64,000 nt of DNA from Paracoccaceae bacterium. GTDB taxonomy: Bacteria > Pseudomonadota > Alphaproteobacteria > Rhodobacterales > Rhodobacteraceae. The notes below the pieces were generated by a model that searched no databases, had not been told where the DNA came from, and saw only the letters and a program-made list of their open reading frames with translations. Made by a program: the position numbers and the translations under genes. This document shows positions 23,959 through 33,806 of the stretch, one piece after another. The DNA lies in NCBI GenBank assembly GCA_030066905.1, contig JASJAR010000012.1, positions 56,492 through 120,491 of the forward strand, in the 5' to 3' direction. Within the stretch, counting starts at the first letter, position 1. Every line of letters starts with the position of its first letter.

Positions 23959-26900
23959 TCATTCGAACTCGATCAGGAGGTCCTTGGCGTCGATCTGGGC
24001 GCCGGCGGTGACGTGGACCGCCTTTATCTTGGCGTCGCGTTCGGCATGAAGCCCCGTCTCCATCTTCATCGCCTCGATCGTCAGGAGGAGATCGCCCGCC
24101 TTTACCACCGCCCCGGCCACGGCCCCCACCGAGGCCACCACACCGGGCATCGGGGCGCCGAGATGGGTGTCGTTGCCGATCTCGGCCTTCGGGCGGTGGG
24201 CGACGACGCCGGTGACGCTGCGGTCGGGCACGCGGATCACCCTCGGCTGGCCGTTGAGTTCGAAGAACACCCGCGCGAGCCCGTCCTCGTGGGGTTCGCC
24301 GAGGGCCTGCATGCGGATCTCGAGGGTGACGCCGGGGTCGATCTCGGCGGAGATCTCCTCGCCGGGCTCCATCCCGTAGAAGAAGGTTTTCGTCGGCAAG
24401 GTCCGGACCGGCCCGTAGGTCTCGTGGCGCGCCCGGTAGTCGAGAAAGACCTTGGGGTACATCAGGTAGCCCATGAGGTCCTCGTCATCGATTTCGATCC
24501 CGGTCTTTTCCGCCACCTGACCCCTGGTCTTTTCGAGATCGACCGGGTCGGCATGGAGCCCTGGCCGGTCGGTGATCGGGTTGTCACCCTTCAGCACCTT
24601 CTTTTGCAGCGCCTTCGGCCAGCCGCCTGGGGGCTGGCCGAGATTGCCCTTCAGCATGTCGACGACGCTGTCGGGGAAGCTGACCTCGCGTTTCGGGTCT
24701 TCCACATCCACCCGGCTGAGCCCCTGGGAGACCATCATCAGCGCCATGTCGCCGACGACCTTCGACGACGGCGTGACTTTCACGATATCGCCGAACATCC
24801 GGTTCACTTCCGCATACATCTCGGCAACCTCGTGCCAGCGCTCTTCGAGCCCCAGAGACCGGGCCTGGGCCTTGAGGTTGGTGAACTGCCCGCCGGGCAT
24901 CTCGTGGAGATAGACCTCGGAAGCGGGGCTCTGCATGCCGCTCTCGAAGGCCGCGTAGAAACCGCGCACCGCCTCCCAGTAGTTCGAGAGCTGTCGGATC
25001 GCGCCGACATCGAGCCCGGTGTCGCGCTCCGAGCCGGCGAGCGCCTCGACCACCGTGCCGAGCGTCGCCTGGGAGGTGTTGCCCGAAAGCGCGTCCATCG
25101 CGCAATCGACCGCGTCGACGCCCATCTCGGCGGCGGCGAGGATCGTACCCGAGGCGATCCCGGCCGTGTCATGTGTGTGAAAGTGGATCGGCAGGCCGAC
25201 CTCTTCTTTCAGCGCCTTGACGAGCACGCGGGCGGCGGCGGGCTTCAGCAGGCCCGCCATGTCCTTCAGGCCCAGGACATGGGCGCCGGCGGCCTCCAGC
25301 TCCTTGGCCATGGCAACGTAGTACTTGAGGTCGTATTTGGCCCGGTCGGGGTTCCCGAGATCGCCGGTGTAGCAGATCGTCCCCTCGCAGACGCGGCCCG
25401 TCTCGACCACCGCATCCATCGCCACACGCATGTTCTCGACCCAGTTGAGCGAGTCGAAGACGCGGAAGATATCGACGCCGGTCTCGGCGGCCTGCTTCAC
25501 GAAGGCCCGGACGACACTGTCGGGGTAGTTCGTGTAGCCCACCCCGTTGGCCCCTCTGAGGAGCATCTGGGTGAGAATGTTGGGCATCGCCGCGCGGATT
25601 TCGCGCAGGCGCTGCCAGGGGCATTCCTGCAAGAACCGGTAGGCGACATCGAAGGTCGCCCCGCCCCAGCATTCGACGGAAAAGAGCCCCGGCAGGTTGG
25701 CCGCATAAGCGGGGGCGACGCGGATCATGTCGATCGACCGCATCCGGGTCGCCAGCAGCGACTGGTGGCCGTCGCGCATGGTCGTGTCGGTGACGAGAAC
25801 GCCCTTTTGCGCCTTCATCCAGGCCGCGAGCGCCTCGGGGCCCTTCTCGTCGAGCAGCGTCTTCGAGCCCGGGGGCGGCGTATCGGTCCGCAAGGCCGGG
25901 GGCCTGGGCTCGCGGGCGTCGTCGCGCGGCCGGGCGCGCCCGATCACCTCGGGATGCCCGTTCACGGTGATGTCGGCGATGTAGGTCAGAATCCGCGTCG
26001 CCCGGTCGCGGCGGGCCTTGAAGTCGAAAAGCTCCGGCGTCTCGTCGATGAACTTGGTGTGGTACTCGTTGGAGAGAAACTTCGGGTGTTTCAGGAGGTT
26101 CTCGACGAAGGCGATGTTGGTGGCCACGCCGCGAATGCGGAACTCGCGCAAGGCCCGGTCGATCCTTCTGATCGCAGCCTCGGGCGTCGGCGCCCAGGCG
26201 GTGACCTTTTCAAGAAGGCTGTCGTAATAGCGGGTGATCACGGCGCCGGAATAGGCCGTCCCCCCGTCGAGGCGGATGCCCATGCCGGTGGCCGAGCGAT
26301 AGGTCGTGATCCGCCCGTAATCGGGGATGAAGTTGTTCGTCGGGTCTTCCGTGGTGACCCGGCACTGGATCGCGTGCCCGTTGAGCTGCACATCGTACTG
26401 CGAGGCGACGCCGGTGGCCTCCACGAGGGATTTGCCCTCGGCGACGAGGATCTGCGCCCGCACGATGTCGATGCCGGTGACCTCTTCGGTCACGGTGTGC
26501 TCGACCTGGATGCGGGGGTTCACCTCGATGAAGTAGAACTCGCCCGATGCCATATCCATCAGGAACTCGATGGTCCCGGCGCATTCGTAGTTCACCGCCT
26601 CGGCGATCTTCTTGCCGAGGTTGCAGAGTTCCTCCCGCTGGGCCGGCGAGAGATAGGGGGCAGGGGCCCGCTCGACGACCTTCTGGTTCCGGCGCTGGAC
26701 CGAGCAATCCCGCTCCCAAAGGTGGTAGATCGCGCCATGGCTGTCGCCGAGGATCTGCACCTCCACATGGCGTGCCCGCTCGATCATCTTCTCAAGGTAG
26801 CCCTCGCCGTTGCCGAACGCGGCCTCGGCCTCGCGACGACCCTCGCGGACCTTTTCCTCAAGCTCGTCGGCCCCGTAGATCGGCCGCATTCCGCGCCCGC

Positions 26901-27399
26901 CGCCGCCCCAGGACGCTTTGAGCATGAGGGGGTATCCCACCTCCTCGGCCTGCCTGGCGACCTCCTTCATGTCGTCGCCCAGAACCTCGGTGGCGGGGAT
27001 CACCGGGACGCCCGCCTCGATGGCCACCTGCCGCGCCGAAACCTTGTCGCCGAGCGCGCGCATCGTCTCGGCCTTCGGGCCGATGAAGGTGATGCCGTTG
27101 GCCGCGCAGGCATCCACCAGATCGGGGTTTTCGGACAGGAGGCCGTAACCTGGGTGCACCGCATCGGCCCCCGACATCTTCGCCACCCGGATGATCTCGT
27201 CGATCGAGAGATAGGCCTGCACCGGCCCCAGCCCCTCGCCGATCTTATAGGCCTCGTCGGCCTTGAAACGGTGGAGGCCGAGCTTGTCCTCCTCGGCATA
27301 GACCGCGACGGTGGCCTTGCCGAGTTCATTGGCCGCGCGCATGACCCGGATGGCGATCTCGCCGCGATTGGCGATCAGGATTTTCTTGAAGTCAGCCAT
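23959..27399 (-). CDS. pyc: Pyruvate carboxylase
   Basis: A 1146-residue, full-length single-chain enzyme making oxaloacetate from pyruvate, bicarbonate and ATP (anaplerosis). From the N-terminus: biotin carboxylase with its ATP-grasp core (MADFKKILIANRGEIAIRV at residue 1, MLKASWGGGGRGMR near 165), carboxyltransferase from about 535 with DTTMRDGHQSLLATRMR and HFHTHDTAG, the tetramerisation/allosteric part, and a biotinyl domain whose acceptor is Lys 1112 in IEAMKMETG. The ATG at 27399 is chosen over an upstream in-frame ATG because MADFKK is the conserved start. It is monocistronic. Confidence 0.97.
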   Translation of the reverse strand: MADFKKILIANRGEIAIRVMRAANELGKATVAVYAEEDKLGLHRFKADEAYKIGEGLGPVQAYLSIDEIIRVAKMSGADAVHPGYGLLSENPDLVDACAANGITFIGPKAETMRALGDKVSARQVAIEAGVPVIPATEVLGDDMKEVARQAEEVGYPLMLKASWGGGGRGMRPIYGADELEEKVREGRREAEAAFGNGEGYLEKMIERARHVEVQILGDSHGAIYHLWERDCSVQRRNQKVVERAPAPYLSPAQREELCNLGKKIAEAVNYECAGTIEFLMDMASGEFYFIEVNPRIQVEHTVTEEVTGIDIVRAQILVAEGKSLVEATGVASQYDVQLNGHAIQCRVTTEDPTNNFIPDYGRITTYRSATGMGIRLDGGTAYSGAVITRYYDSLLEKVTAWAPTPEAAIRRIDRALREFRIRGVATNIAFVENLLKHPKFLSNEYHTKFIDETPELFDFKARRDRATRILTYIADITVNGHPEVIGRARPRDDAREPRPPALRTDTPPPGSKTLLDEKGPEALAAWMKAQKGVLVTDTTMRDGHQSLLATRMRSIDMIRVAPAYAANLPGLFSVECWGGATFDVAYRFLQECPWQRLREIRAAMPNILTQMLLRGANGVGYTNYPDSVVRAFVKQAAETGVDIFRVFDSLNWVENMRVAMDAVVETGRVCEGTICYTGDLGNPDRAKYDLKYYVAMAKELEAAGAHVLGLKDMAGLLKPAAARVLVKALKEEVGLPIHFHTHDTAGIASGTILAAAEMGVDAVDCAMDALSGNTSQATLGTVVEALAGSERDTGLDVGAIRQLSNYWEAVRGFYAAFESGMQSPASEVYLHEMPGGQFTNLKAQARSLGLEERWHEVAEMYAEVNRMFGDIVKVTPSSKVVGDMALMMVSQGLSRVDVEDPKREVSFPDSVVDMLKGNLGQPPGGWPKALQKKVLKGDNPITDRPGLHADPVDLEKTRGQVAEKTGIEIDDEDLMGYLMYPKVFLDYRARHETYGPVRTLPTKTFFYGMEPGEEISAEIDPGVTLEIRMQALGEPHEDGLARVFFELNGQPRVIRVPDRSVTGVVAHRPKAEIGNDTHLGAPMPGVVASVGAVAGAVVKAGDLLLTIEAMKMETGLHAERDAKIKAVHVTAGAQIDAKDLLIEFE

Positions 27400-27476
27400 C
27401 GCCTCGCCCTCATTTCGCAGCCGCAGCAATGGTTAGCGACCGGTCCGGCAGGGGGCAAGGCGGTTCTCGGGAGGCC

Positions 27477-28649
27477 TCAGAGGCCGAGATGTCGCTCGAG
27501 CATCCCCAGCGAGATTTCCAGCGCCTCGGCATGGTCGATGGTCCAGCCGTCATCGGGGTCGACCCGGTTCCACGCGGCCTCCGCCTCGACCCGCACGAAG
27601 TCGACCGGGCGCCGCCCCCTCGCGTCGGGCCGCGCGGCATCCGCGCCGTGGTCGAGGAGCACGCGCAAAACGTCGGGCTTCGGAGCGGCGAAGGCCACCA
27701 GGGTGACCCCGGCGAGTTTCTCGGGCACGAAATGCTCGAAGATATCCACCGTCTGGTCGGCCCCCGCCGCGAGCAGCGCGGCGACCTGCACCGGGCCGGC
27801 CTGCAGGACGGCCCGTTGGATCGCCGTCATCTGCCCCGGGATGGCGTGGTTTACATCCGCGCCGTGGTCCGCGAGGCGCGCGATGAGCGCCCTTTCGCTC
27901 TCCGGGGTCACGGTGTCGGGGTGGTGGTAGCCCATCGCCCAGGAGACCGCATTGTCGCCCTGGGCATGGATGACGCGGGGGTTGGCGCCCGCCGCGATCA
28001 GTTTGGCGACATCGTCGGCAGATCGGCCGGGCGCGTCGAGCGCGGCCAGCAGCGGGGTGTGTTGGGCCGGACCGGAGGGTGCGTTGAGGTCGGCGCCGCT
28101 GGCGATGAGCGCGTCGATGGCCCCGGGCGCGCCTTCGGCGATATCGGCGTAAAGGTCGTCGTCATCGGCGCCGGCAAGGGCGGTCGGATCGAGCCCGAGG
28201 CTTGCGGCGAAATCGGCCAGATTGAAATCCGCGTCGTCGGCAAGATCGTCTTCGGCCTCGATCGTGGGGTCGGCTTCGATCGCGCTCTCGGTCCAGGTCT
28301 CGCCGTGGAGCGCTGCCAGATCGAGGCTCGGGCCGGCGGTGCTCAGAACTTCCGCCCGCCTGAGGTCGCCGGCCCAGAGCGCGGCGTCGGTGTTCTCGAA
28401 ATGCCGTTTGGCCCGGACCGATTGCCCCTTGATCGCCGCCACCCGGTCGGCGAGACCGGGCATCTCGACGCCGGTTTCGGCGACGATCCCTTCCATCCGG
28501 TCGAGAATGGTTTCGATCCGGTCGAGATCGCCCTCGACGGTGGCGTCGGCGATGTCGCCGATAAGGGCGACGATGGCATTGGCCCCCTCTTCGGGGCTCA
28601 TCTGTGGGGTGTCGGCCATGGAGCTTGCCTGAGCAGAAAACGGGTCCAT
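27477..28649 (-). CDS. Ankyrin-repeat protein
   Basis: About 390 residues. The N-terminal 190 are acidic and helical with no known domain (for example IEAEDDLADDADFNLADFA). From about 200 onward there are ankyrin-like repeats: IDALIASGADLNAPSG, VAKLIAAGANPRVIHAQGD, IARLADHGADVNHAIPGQM, VAALLAAGADQTVD and LRVLLDHGADAARPDARG. Ankyrins bind proteins. No signal peptide is seen, so it is probably cytosolic. Start is uncertain: ATG 28649 has GCAGGG upstream, ATG 28619 has no visible site. It lies between pyc and a flavin oxidase on the same strand; function unknown. Confidence 0.75.
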   Translation of the reverse strand: MDPFSAQASSMADTPQMSPEEGANAIVALIGDIADATVEGDLDRIETILDRMEGIVAETGVEMPGLADRVAAIKGQSVRAKRHFENTDAALWAGDLRRAEVLSTAGPSLDLAALHGETWTESAIEADPTIEAEDDLADDADFNLADFAASLGLDPTALAGADDDDLYADIAEGAPGAIDALIASGADLNAPSGPAQHTPLLAALDAPGRSADDVAKLIAAGANPRVIHAQGDNAVSWAMGYHHPDTVTPESERALIARLADHGADVNHAIPGQMTAIQRAVLQAGPVQVAALLAAGADQTVDIFEHFVPEKLAGVTLVAFAAPKPDVLRVLLDHGADAARPDARGRRPVDFVRVEAEAAWNRVDPDDGWTIDHAEALEISLGMLERHLGL

Positions 28650-28687
28650 GCAACCCTGCCGTGCATTTGCGGCGGTTTTTGGGCAGA

Positions 28688-29827
28688 TCAGAGCGCGCAA
28701 CGCGTTGCGGCGTCGGCCGGCCGGGCCAATCCCATCTGGCCCATGTCCGCTTCGAGCGAGGCGCGGAAGATGTCGAATACATGGGCCGCCCCGCGGGCGC
28801 CGAAGGCGGCAAGCCCGTAATGCGGCGCGCGCCCGACGAAGGTGAAGTCGGCGCCGAGGGCCAGGGCGCGCAGGATGTCGGTGCCCGAGGCGATGCCGCC
28901 GTCGAAGAGCACCGGCATCTCTGGGCCCACCGCCTCGCGGACGAGCGGCAGCGCGTCGATGGCCGCCGGTGCCGCATCGAATTGCCGCCCGCCGTGGTTC
29001 GACACCCAGACCGCATCCACCCCCAATGCGCCGAGGCCGCGCGCGGCGGCCGGGTCGAGCACGCCCTTGACCACGAGCTTGCCCGGCCAGAGATCGCGCA
29101 GGGCCTTCACGTAGTCGGCGTCGGGGGCAGTCCTCAGGAGATAACCCACATGGGCCGTCCCCGGCCTGTCGGTTTGGACATCGGCGTATTTTTCGAGCGT
29201 CACCAGCCGGGGTTTGCCGTAGCCCAGCATCGTGAGCGCCCATTCGGGGTGAAGCGCGCAATCGAGGAAGATCCTCGGGGTGATCTTCATCGGATTGGTG
29301 ATGCCTGCCCGGCGCAGCCGCTCCCGCCGGCTGGCCACGGGCACGTCGGCGGTCAGGACGAGCGTGTGAAACCCCGCGCCCCGGGCCCGGTCGAGGAGGT
29401 CGCGGCGGATATCGGGATCGCCGGGTGGATAAAGCTGAAACCACCCCATCCCGCCGGTATGGCGGCCGACGGTCTCGGGGGTAGCGGCCGCCACCGTCGA
29501 CAGACAATAGGGCACCCGGGCCCTGGCGGCGGCCTTCGCCAGCGTAACCTCCGCCCCCGGCCATATCAGCCCCGACATCCCCACCGGCGCGATCCCCACG
29601 GGAAGGGCGTAGTCGACCCCGAGAAGCGCGGTCTCAAGCTGCGGATCGACCGGTCCGGCAAGCGGCTTCGGCACAAGGCGGATGCGGTCGAGCGCCGCCC
29701 GGTTGGCGGCCGTTGCCGTATCCGCCCCCGTGCCACTGTCGAGGTATTCCCAGACGAAACGGGGCACCCGACGGCGGGCACGCCGGGCGAGGTCGGCGAT
29801 GGAGGGATGGGTCATGTCGAGGGTCAT
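28688..29827 (-). CDS. FMN-dependent alpha-hydroxy-acid oxidase/dehydrogenase
   Basis: A 379-residue (beta/alpha)8 flavoenzyme of the LldD/glycolate oxidase family, oxidising an L-2-hydroxy acid such as L-lactate. The active-site signature VSNHGGRQFDAAPAAID near residue 262 includes the catalytic His and Arg. The FMN phosphate site is in VLFDGGIASGTDILRALAL and FVGRAPHYG. Substrate cannot be told. The start ATG 29827 (MTLDMTHPSIADLARRA) is four codons before a second ATG at 29815. A plus-strand helicase gene diverges upstream across a 109-bp gap. Confidence 0.88.
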   Translation of the reverse strand: MTLDMTHPSIADLARRARRRVPRFVWEYLDSGTGADTATAANRAALDRIRLVPKPLAGPVDPQLETALLGVDYALPVGIAPVGMSGLIWPGAEVTLAKAAARARVPYCLSTVAAATPETVGRHTGGMGWFQLYPPGDPDIRRDLLDRARGAGFHTLVLTADVPVASRRERLRRAGITNPMKITPRIFLDCALHPEWALTMLGYGKPRLVTLEKYADVQTDRPGTAHVGYLLRTAPDADYVKALRDLWPGKLVVKGVLDPAAARGLGALGVDAVWVSNHGGRQFDAAPAAIDALPLVREAVGPEMPVLFDGGIASGTDILRALALGADFTFVGRAPHYGLAAFGARGAAHVFDIFRASLEADMGQMGLARPADAATRCAL

Positions 29828-29936
29828 CGGCGCGTTATGAGCGCAGCCCGTCCGTCCTGCAAGCGGCGACCGCCGGCGCCGGAACGGAACGCGAACGCCC
29901 CTTTCCTTCCGAGGCACCGACGGCTAGTTTCACGCC

Positions 29937-32348
29937 ATGTCGAGCTATTCCGAAGAAGAGGCGTTCGACGCCTCCGTCCCCCTGTCCCAACGCGCCATGC
30001 CCGGTGGCGGCGCGCCCTATCTCGACGGGCTGAACCCGCCCCAGCGCGCGGCGGTCGAGGCGCTCGACGGGCCGGTGCTGATGCTTGCGGGTGCGGGGAC
30101 AGGCAAGACCCGCGCGCTCACCGCCCGCATCGCCCATCTGCTGGCGACCCACACCGCGCGGCCGAACGAAATTCTCGCCGTCACCTTCACCAACAAGGCC
30201 GCGCGCGAGATGAAATCCCGCATCGGCAACCTCCTCGGCCAGGCCGTCGAGGGGATGCCGTGGCTCGGCACCTTCCATGCCATCTGCGTGAAGCTTCTGA
30301 GGCGCCATGCCGAACTCGTCGGTCTGAAGACCAACTTCACCATCCTCGACACCGACGACCAGACCCGGCTTCTGAAGCAACTTATCAACGCGGCCGATAT
30401 CGACGAGAAACGCTGGCCCGCCCGCCAGCTCTCCCACATCATCGACGGCTGGAAAAACCGCGCCTGGACGCCCGACAAGGTTCCTGCCGCCGAGTCCGGC
30501 GCCTTCAACCAGCGCGGGGTGGAGCTTTATGCCGCCTATCAGGAGCGGCTCCTCACCCTCAACGCGGTCGATTTCGGCGATCTTCTGCTCCATGTGCTTA
30601 CCATCTTCCGCACTCATGAGGACGTTCTCGCGCAATACCAGCGCTGGTTCCGCTACATCCTCGTCGACGAGTACCAGGACACCAACGTCGCCCAGTATCT
30701 CTGGCTCCGGCTTCTCGCGGGCGGGCACAAAAACATCTGCTGCGTCGGCGACGACGACCAGTCGATCTACGGCTGGCGCGGGGCGGAGGTGGGCAACATC
30801 CTGCGGTTCGAGAAGGACTTTCCGGGGGCGAAGGTCATCCGGCTCGAACAGAATTACCGCTCGACCCCCCATATCCTCGCCGCCGCCTCCGGCGTGATCG
30901 CGGCCAACAAGGACCGGCTCGGGAAGACCCTCTTCACCGAGGCCGCCGAGGGCGAGAAGCTGCGGCTCATCGGTCATTGGGACGGCGAGGAGGAGGCCCG
31001 CTGGATCGGCGAGGAGATCGAGGCGATGCAGGGCGGCACCCGTGGCATGGCGCCGATGACGCTCGAAGCCATGGCGATCCTGGTGCGCGCCTCCCACCAG
31101 ATGCGCGCCTTCGAAGACCGGTTTCTGACCATCGGGCTCCCCTACCGGGTGATCGGGGGCCCTAGGTTCTACGAGCGGATGGAGATCCGCGACGCGATGG
31201 CCTATTTCCGGCTCGCCGTCTCGCCCGACGACGATCTCGCCTTCGAGCGGGTGGTCAACACGCCGAAGCGCGGGCTCGGGGACAAGGCCCAGCAGAAAAT
31301 CCAGGTCGCGGCGCGGACGAACGGGGTGAGCCTTGTCGAAGGCGCGCGGATTTTGCTGGCCGCCAAGGGGCTCTCCGGAAAGGGCGCGGCGGAGCTTCAG
31401 AAGCTTGTCGACGGGATCGCGCGGTGGAACGGAAAGGTCCGCACCGCTGCGCCGGCGGCGGATGCGGTGATCGAGGCGCCCTCGGCGGCCGGACCCGAAA
31501 TGTCGCATATCGAACTGGCCGAGATCATCCTCGACGAGTCCGGCTACACCGAAATGTGGCAAAATGACAAAACCCCCGAAGCGCCGGGGCGGCTTGAGAA
31601 CCTGAAGGAACTCATCCGAGCGCTCGAAGGGTTCGAGAACCTGCAAGGGTTCCTCGAACATGTCTCGCTGATCATGGACAACGAGACCGAGGGCGGCGAG
31701 GAGAAGGTCTCGATCATGACGCTTCATGCCGCGAAGGGCCTCGAATTTCCCGCCGTGTTTCTGCCGGGCTGGGAGGACGGGCTCTTCCCGTCGCAGCGCT
31801 CGATGGACGAGACGGGGCTCAAAGGGCTCGAGGAGGAGCGTCGGCTGGCCTATGTCGGGATCACCCGGGCCGAGGAGGTCTGCACGATTTCGTTCGCGGC
31901 CAACCGTCAGGTCTACGGGCAATGGCAGAGCCAGATGCCGTCGCGGTTCATCGACGAATTGCCGCCCGAGAACGTGGATGTGCTGACCGCGCCGGGGCTC
32001 TACGGCGGCGGCATGGGCGCGGCGGGGATGAGCGCTCTGGGCTCCTCCGACCTCACCGACCGGGCCGCCCGGGCGGATGTCTACAACTCGCCGGGCTGGA
32101 AGCGGCTCCAGGCGCGCCAGGGCCATGGGCTCTCGCAACCCCGGGAAAGCCGCAACGTGGTGATCGACCTCGATGCGGTCTCGACCTTCACCGAAGGCGA
32201 CCGGGTGTTCCACGACAAGTTCGGCTACGGCGAGGTGATCGGCGTCGAGGGCGACAAGCTCGACATCGAGTTCGACAAGGCGGGCTCGAAGAAGGTGGTC
32301 GCGAAGTTCATCCGAGCGGCCGACAGCGCCTCGGACGTCCCCTTCTGA
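29937..32348 (+). CDS. uvrD: UvrD/PcrA-like DNA helicase
   Basis: An 803-residue superfamily 1A 3'-5' helicase for DNA repair and replication. Seen in order: Q motif LNPPQRAAVEALDGPVLM (about 32-49), Walker A AGAGTGKT (51-58), motif Ia VTFTNKAAREMKSRI, motif II LVDEYQDTN, motif III VGDDDQSIYGWRGAEVG, motif IV LEQNYRSTPHIL, motif V MTLHAAKGLEFPAVFLPG and motif VI EERRLAYVGITRA. The C-terminal Tudor-like RNA-polymerase-binding end typical of PcrA/UvrD is present (FTEGDRVFHDKFGYGEVIGV). Length suits the family. It is followed by a minus-strand small RNA. Confidence 0.95.
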   Translation: MSSYSEEEAFDASVPLSQRAMPGGGAPYLDGLNPPQRAAVEALDGPVLMLAGAGTGKTRALTARIAHLLATHTARPNEILAVTFTNKAAREMKSRIGNLLGQAVEGMPWLGTFHAICVKLLRRHAELVGLKTNFTILDTDDQTRLLKQLINAADIDEKRWPARQLSHIIDGWKNRAWTPDKVPAAESGAFNQRGVELYAAYQERLLTLNAVDFGDLLLHVLTIFRTHEDVLAQYQRWFRYILVDEYQDTNVAQYLWLRLLAGGHKNICCVGDDDQSIYGWRGAEVGNILRFEKDFPGAKVIRLEQNYRSTPHILAAASGVIAANKDRLGKTLFTEAAEGEKLRLIGHWDGEEEARWIGEEIEAMQGGTRGMAPMTLEAMAILVRASHQMRAFEDRFLTIGLPYRVIGGPRFYERMEIRDAMAYFRLAVSPDDDLAFERVVNTPKRGLGDKAQQKIQVAARTNGVSLVEGARILLAAKGLSGKGAAELQKLVDGIARWNGKVRTAAPAADAVIEAPSAAGPEMSHIELAEIILDESGYTEMWQNDKTPEAPGRLENLKELIRALEGFENLQGFLEHVSLIMDNETEGGEEKVSIMTLHAAKGLEFPAVFLPGWEDGLFPSQRSMDETGLKGLEEERRLAYVGITRAEEVCTISFAANRQVYGQWQSQMPSRFIDELPPENVDVLTAPGLYGGGMGAAGMSALGSSDLTDRAARADVYNSPGWKRLQARQGHGLSQPRESRNVVIDLDAVSTFTEGDRVFHDKFGYGEVIGVEGDKLDIEFDKAGSKKVVAKFIRAADSASDVPF

Positions 32349-32415
32349 ACGCACCGCTTCGACGCGGCGCGCCACGGGGTTTGGCGACGCCGCCGGGCCG
32401 GATGTCACCGATGTC

Positions 32416-32529
32416 AAAAAAAAATGCGGCGACGCCAGGGAGGAGGAAGGCGCCGCCGCTCTTTACAGGGACCCAGGGAGGAGGAAGGGTCGCCTGAACC
32501 GTGATGAAACGATTTACCGTTTCGTTGTT
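32416..32529 (-). ncRNA. CcsR/cuckoo-type small RNA with two CCUCCUCCC loops
   Basis: Read on the minus strand, about 114 nt from near 32529 to a T9 run at 32424-32416. Three hairpins are seen: GAAACG-GTAAAT-CGTTTC (32523-32506), GACCC-loop-GGGTC (32491-32470), and GCGGCGGCGCC-loop-GGCGTCGCCGC (32459-32426) which is the terminator. The second and third loops are the same 12 bases, TTCCTCCTCCCT. In Rhodobacter sphaeroides CcsR RNAs and the wider cuckoo RNA family, hairpin loops carry this CCUCCUCCC motif. The 5' end is estimated from a -10-like TATTCT (32541-32536). No minus-strand protein gene lies upstream that could own the terminator. Confidence 0.8.
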
Positions 32530-32720
32530 AGCGTTAGAATAGGGCCTTGCTGCGGATGCGAAAAGGCGCCTCAGCGCAATGCTGCTATGCAGCAAGTGCA
32601 TGAGTCGGGTCAACTTTTCGTCAGTGCAATCAGAAAGGTCGACATATCGCAGCGTAAATCTGGAACTGTCCGCCTAAGTTGACAGCAACTTCGGCGCGAA
32701 ATCCGGCAAGGGGCGGAAAG

Positions 32721-33806
32721 ATGGGCATTACACGCGAGAGCATACTTGACACGCTTCGGAGCGTAAAAATCTCCGGAGGTGAGGATATTGTGTCACGCGA
32801 CATCGTTCGCGCTCTGGTTGTGGAGGGCGATTCGGTGAGATTTGTCATCGAGGCCGCCGATGCCGAGGCGGCCCGGGCGCTGGAACCCGCCCGTGCGGCG
32901 GCCGAGGCTGCCGTGGCGGGGTTGCCCGGGGTAGCGAGGGTGACGGCGGTTCTCACCGCGCCGGCGCCTGCTGCCAAGGCGCCTCCGGCCGGCGCGCCGC
33001 CGTCGCTGAAGATCGGGCGTCACCCCGAGCCGCAGCAGGGCGGGCCGGCAAAGGTCTCGGGCATCGACCGCATCCTCGCGGTGGGTTCCGGCAAGGGCGG
33101 GGTCGGCAAATCCACCGTCAGTTCGAACCTTGCTGTCGCGCTTGCCCGCCAGGGCCGCCGGGTCGGGCTTCTGGACGCGGATGTCTACGGACCCTCGCAG
33201 CCGAGGATGATGGGCATCAACAAGCGGCCCGGCTCGCCCGACGGAAAAACGATCATCCCCCTCCGGTCCCACGACGTCACGCTGATGTCCATCGGCTTCA
33301 TGCTGCCCGAGGAGAAGGCGGTGGTTTGGCGCGGCCCGATGCTCATGGGCGCGCTCCAGCAAATGCTGGGCCAGGTGGAATGGGGCTCGCTCGACGTCCT
33401 CATCGTCGATCTGCCGCCCGGGACGGGGGACGTGGCGATGACGCTGTGCCAGCGAACTGCCGTTACCGGCGCGATCGTGGTCTCGACCCCCCAAGACGTC
33501 GCCCTGCTCGATGCGCGCAAGGCCATCGACATGTTCAATACACTCAAAACCCCGATCCTCGGGATGGTCGAGAACATGTCGACCTACATCTGCCCCAAAT
33601 GCGGTCATGAAGAGCATATCTTCGGTAAAGGTGGGGTTAAGGCCGAGGCCGAGCGGATGGGCGTGCCGCTTCTGGGGCAGATCCCGCTCAGCCTCGATGT
33701 GCGGGTCGCGGGCGATGCGGGGCGGCCGGTTGCGCTCGGCGAGGGGCCGGTGGCCGAAGCCTACGCCCATCTCGCGGCCCGGCTCGTGGGCGGCGGCATG
33801 GCCTGA
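32721..33806 (+). CDS. mrp: Mrp/NBP35-family P-loop ATPase, Fe-S cluster carrier
   Basis: A 361-residue protein (also called ApbC). It binds and transfers iron-sulfur clusters in the cytosol. Residues 1-90 form a MIP18/DUF59 domain (GITRESILDTLRSVKISGG), then an Ala/Pro linker. The ATPase starts near 115 with the deviant Walker A AVGSGKGGVGKST, DADVYGPSQPRMM, and a C-terminal CXXC cluster site in YICPKCGHEEHIFG. The ATG at 32721 is preceded by AAGGGGCGGAAAG. The gap upstream holds the small RNA on the other strand; downstream lies the long mraZ leader. Confidence 0.95.
   Translation: MGITRESILDTLRSVKISGGEDIVSRDIVRALVVEGDSVRFVIEAADAEAARALEPARAAAEAAVAGLPGVARVTAVLTAPAPAAKAPPAGAPPSLKIGRHPEPQQGGPAKVSGIDRILAVGSGKGGVGKSTVSSNLAVALARQGRRVGLLDADVYGPSQPRMMGINKRPGSPDGKTIIPLRSHDVTLMSIGFMLPEEKAVVWRGPMLMGALQQMLGQVEWGSLDVLIVDLPPGTGDVAMTLCQRTAVTGAIVVSTPQDVALLDARKAIDMFNTLKTPILGMVENMSTYICPKCGHEEHIFGKGGVKAEAERMGVPLLGQIPLSLDVRVAGDAGRPVALGEGPVAEAYAHLAARLVGGGMA

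Noticed and set aside
23938..27930. Very long plus-strand open frame opposite pyruvate carboxylase
   Set aside because: High GC keeps the opposite strand open. The translation is rich in Arg, His, Gly and Asp with no domain, while the minus strand encodes a complete pyruvate carboxylase. The same applies to the long frames at 797-2563 (minus), 5699-7594 (plus), 14266-16512 (plus) and 29835-32417 (minus).
32308..32613. Minus-strand open frame of 101 codons overlapping the small RNA
   Set aside because: It reads straight through the hairpins and T run of the sRNA terminator and into the uvrD end, has no ribosome site and no DUF1127-like sequence.
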